A DNA stretch of 6,217 nucleotides. Origin: Oceanospirillum sp964342385 (GTDB taxonomy: Bacteria > Pseudomonadota > Gammaproteobacteria > Pseudomonadales > Halomonadaceae). The notes under the pieces are model-generated. The model was not told the origin of the DNA and ran no database searches. It was given only the letters and a program-made list of their open reading frames with translations. How positions within the stretch are numbered: the stretch's first letter is position 1; each line of letters starts with the position of its first letter. The DNA lies in NCBI GenBank assembly GCA_964342385.1, contig CAYFGP010000241.1:1-6217 (forward strand), in the 5' to 3' direction. Position numbers and translations under genes: made by a program. Shown piece after piece: positions 5,007-6,217 of this stretch.

Positions 5007-6161
5007 TTACGCCAGCTTGAGATGTTGAGTCTGGGGTTCAACACCGTCTTTGTGGTAAGTCGCACCCAGATAGTGGGTTACGCCACGTTGGGTGATATGC
5101 CCCACCATATGGCCATTATCATCCACACACGGCATCCAGGTGGTGTCGTGGGTAAACATCTTGGAGGCTACTTTGCGCAGGTCATCATTCACATTGACCA
5201 GGGATTTCAGGCCAAAGTGATGTTCGCCACACAGACCTTGCGTGGTGCTGGCCAGCCCCTTGGAGACATAACCAATCGGTTGATGTTCATCGTTCACTAA
5301 AGTGATCGCATGGGCGTAACCGTGGGCTTCCATCTTCTGCAGTGCTTGGCTCAAGGTCTCATGCTGAGTGACAAATACCGGCGCTTCCATCACCTGATCC
5401 ACATTGACCAGACGCAGACGTTTCAGAGCTCTATCATCACCAACAAAACTCTTTACGAAGTCATCTTTCGGGTGGGCCAGCAGGTCATCCGGCGTATCGT
5501 ATTGCACCAACTTACCGTCACGGAAGATGGCGATGCGGTTGGCCATCTTCACTGCTTCGTCGATATCGTGACTGACAAACATGATGGTTTTTTTCAGAGT
5601 TTGCTGCATCTTCAGGAACTCATCCTGAATCACTTCCCGGTTGATCGGATCGATGGCACCAAACGGCTCATCCATCAGCATTACTGGTGGATCAGCGGCC
5701 AAAGCACGGGCCACACCAACACGCTGTTGTTGACCACCGGACAGCTCTTTTGGGAAACGCTTTAAAAATACCGATGGGTCTAACGCCACCATATCCAGCA
5801 GCTCAACGGCACGGGCTTTAAAACGGGACGGCTCCCAGCCCAGCAGTTTAGGCACAATGGCGATGTTCTCTTCGATGGTCATATTCGGAAACAGACCGAT
5901 CTGCTGAATCACATAACCGATATTGCGACGCAGATCGACGGTATTCATATCCGTGGTATCTTCACCGCCGATAAACACCTTGCCAGAGGTGGCCGGAATA
6001 ATGCGGTTGATCATCTTTAACGTGGTGGTTTTACCGCAGCCAGACGGGCCTAACAGCACACAGATCTCGCCTTCCGGTACTTCCATCTGGATATGGTCCG
6101 CCGCGGTTACAGGTCCGTTGGGCGTATCAAAAATTTTGGTCAGATTATCGATTTTTATCAT
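5007..6161 (-). CDS. ATP-binding protein of a glycine betaine/choline-type ABC importer with two CBS domains
   Basis: This 384-residue ATPase powers the importer and resembles OpuCA/ProV in length and layout. Nucleotide-binding motifs in order are Walker A GPSGCGKTT (38-46), Q-loop Q86, signature LSGGQ (140-144), Walker B VMLMDE (160-165) with catalytic E165, the D-loop around 168-171, and switch H198. All key residues are present. Two CBS repeats follow at about 252-304 (VDQVMEAPVFVT..) and 317-366 (LKSLVNVNDDLR..). In the OpuA/OpuC family such domains sense ionic strength or bind cyclic di-AMP and gate transport. Which applies here is not known. The ATG at 6161 gives the normal family start (MIKIDNLTKIF), though no good Shine-Dalgarno sequence precedes it. 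The next Met (26) would remove the first strand. It is the first complete gene of the minus-strand cluster. Its own promoter may lie partly beyond the right edge. Confidence 0.96.
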   Translation of the reverse strand: MIKIDNLTKIFDTPNGPVTAADHIQMEVPEGEICVLLGPSGCGKTTTLKMINRIIPATSGKVFIGGEDTTDMNTVDLRRNIGYVIQQIGLFPNMTIEENIAIVPKLLGWEPSRFKARAVELLDMVALDPSVFLKRFPKELSGGQQQRVGVARALAADPPVMLMDEPFGAIDPINREVIQDEFLKMQQTLKKTIMFVSHDIDEAVKMANRIAIFRDGKLVQYDTPDDLLAHPKDDFVKSFVGDDRALKRLRLVNVDQVMEAPVFVTQHETLSQALQKMEAHGYAHAITLVNDEHQPIGYVSKGLASTTQGLCGEHHFGLKSLVNVNDDLRKVASKMFTHDTTWMPCVDDNGHMVGHITQRGVTHYLGATYHKDGVEPQTQHLKLA

Positions 6162-6166
6162 TGTTA

Positions 6167-6217
6167 CTAGACAGTGCGTAGTTCTGATTTCAATGAACTG
6201 CGCATATCCAGTCTAAA
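6167..6217 (-). other. Possible 3' end of an upstream minus-strand gene
   Basis: From the right edge one minus-strand frame is open for 16 codons (..LDMRSSLKSELRTV) and ends in TAG at 6169-6167, 5 bases before the ATPase ATG. The other two frames contain stops here. So short a frame can be open by chance, and the same bases form an inverted repeat, so coding is uncertain. If real, an upstream gene would be closely coupled to the ATPase gene, which would help explain its poor ribosome site. The peptide does not look like a permease C-terminus. Confidence 0.25.
6168..6215. promoter_or_regulatory. Nested inverted repeat upstream of the ATPase gene, candidate operator
   Basis: GCGTAGTTC (6176-6184) and GAACTGCGC (6195-6203) are inverted at 8 of 9 positions around a 10-base centre. 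Outside them TAGAC (6168-6172) and GTCTA (6211-6215) form a second matching pair with unequal spacers. The centre-to-centre distance of the inner arms, 19 bases, is about two helical turns, as expected for a dimeric repressor. Position just before the importer genes fits an operator or a leader hairpin. I cannot match it confidently to a known regulator such as BetI or GbsR. Confidence 0.4.

Noticed and set aside
5310..5765. Plus-strand ORF of 151 codons opposite the ATPase gene
   Set aside because: It lies wholly across the nucleotide-binding motifs of the ATPase and has no recognisable domain.
5923..6216. Plus-strand ORF of 97 codons running to the right edge
   Set aside because: It is antisense to the Walker A region of the ATPase, and its hydrophobic look comes from the complement of that conserved sequence.

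Overview
The window reads as chromosomal DNA of a Gram-negative bacterium, most likely an aquatic or marine gammaproteobacterium. The grounds are protein style, a periplasmic binding protein with a Sec signal and no lipobox, and roughly 50% G+C in the main genes. Genus is not determinable from the sequence alone. No rRNA, tRNA, CRISPR array or insertion sequence was seen.

Left end (1 to about 640, plus strand). This is an AT-rich stretch carrying the 3' part of a membrane protein of unknown function. The clean reading frame starts at a poor TTG (134), but coding-like sequence continues upstream to 53 with no ATG, GTG or TTG. Another frame is open from the window edge to 62. The simplest reading is a longer gene broken by a frameshift near 59-60. 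A terminator-like hairpin (611-640) separates it from the convergent minus-strand genes.

Right part (6161 down to 661, minus strand). Five genes lie in one direction. The first three are an ABC importer of the OpuC/OsmU/ProU type for quaternary ammonium compounds such as glycine betaine, choline or carnitine: an ATPase with two CBS domains, one permease and a periplasmic binding protein. Two enzymes follow: a class I glutamine amidotransferase-like protein with an intact Cys-His-Glu triad, and an MmgE/PrpD-family protein. ATPase and permease are 14 bases apart. The later gaps are wider (136, 129 and 179 bases) and hold A-rich tracts and long stem-loops, so the unit may be co-transcribed but tuned gene by gene after transcription.

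The importer plus amidohydrolase-like enzyme plus PrpD-like lyase suggests uptake and breakdown or modification of a small nitrogen-containing compound. The substrate cannot be read from the sequence. The most notable points are this gene combination, a run of ten A-R-N triplets resembling an Hfq distal-face site (2088-2117), three long stem-loops between genes, a pentapeptide repeat in the permease N-terminus, and the broken gene at the left edge.
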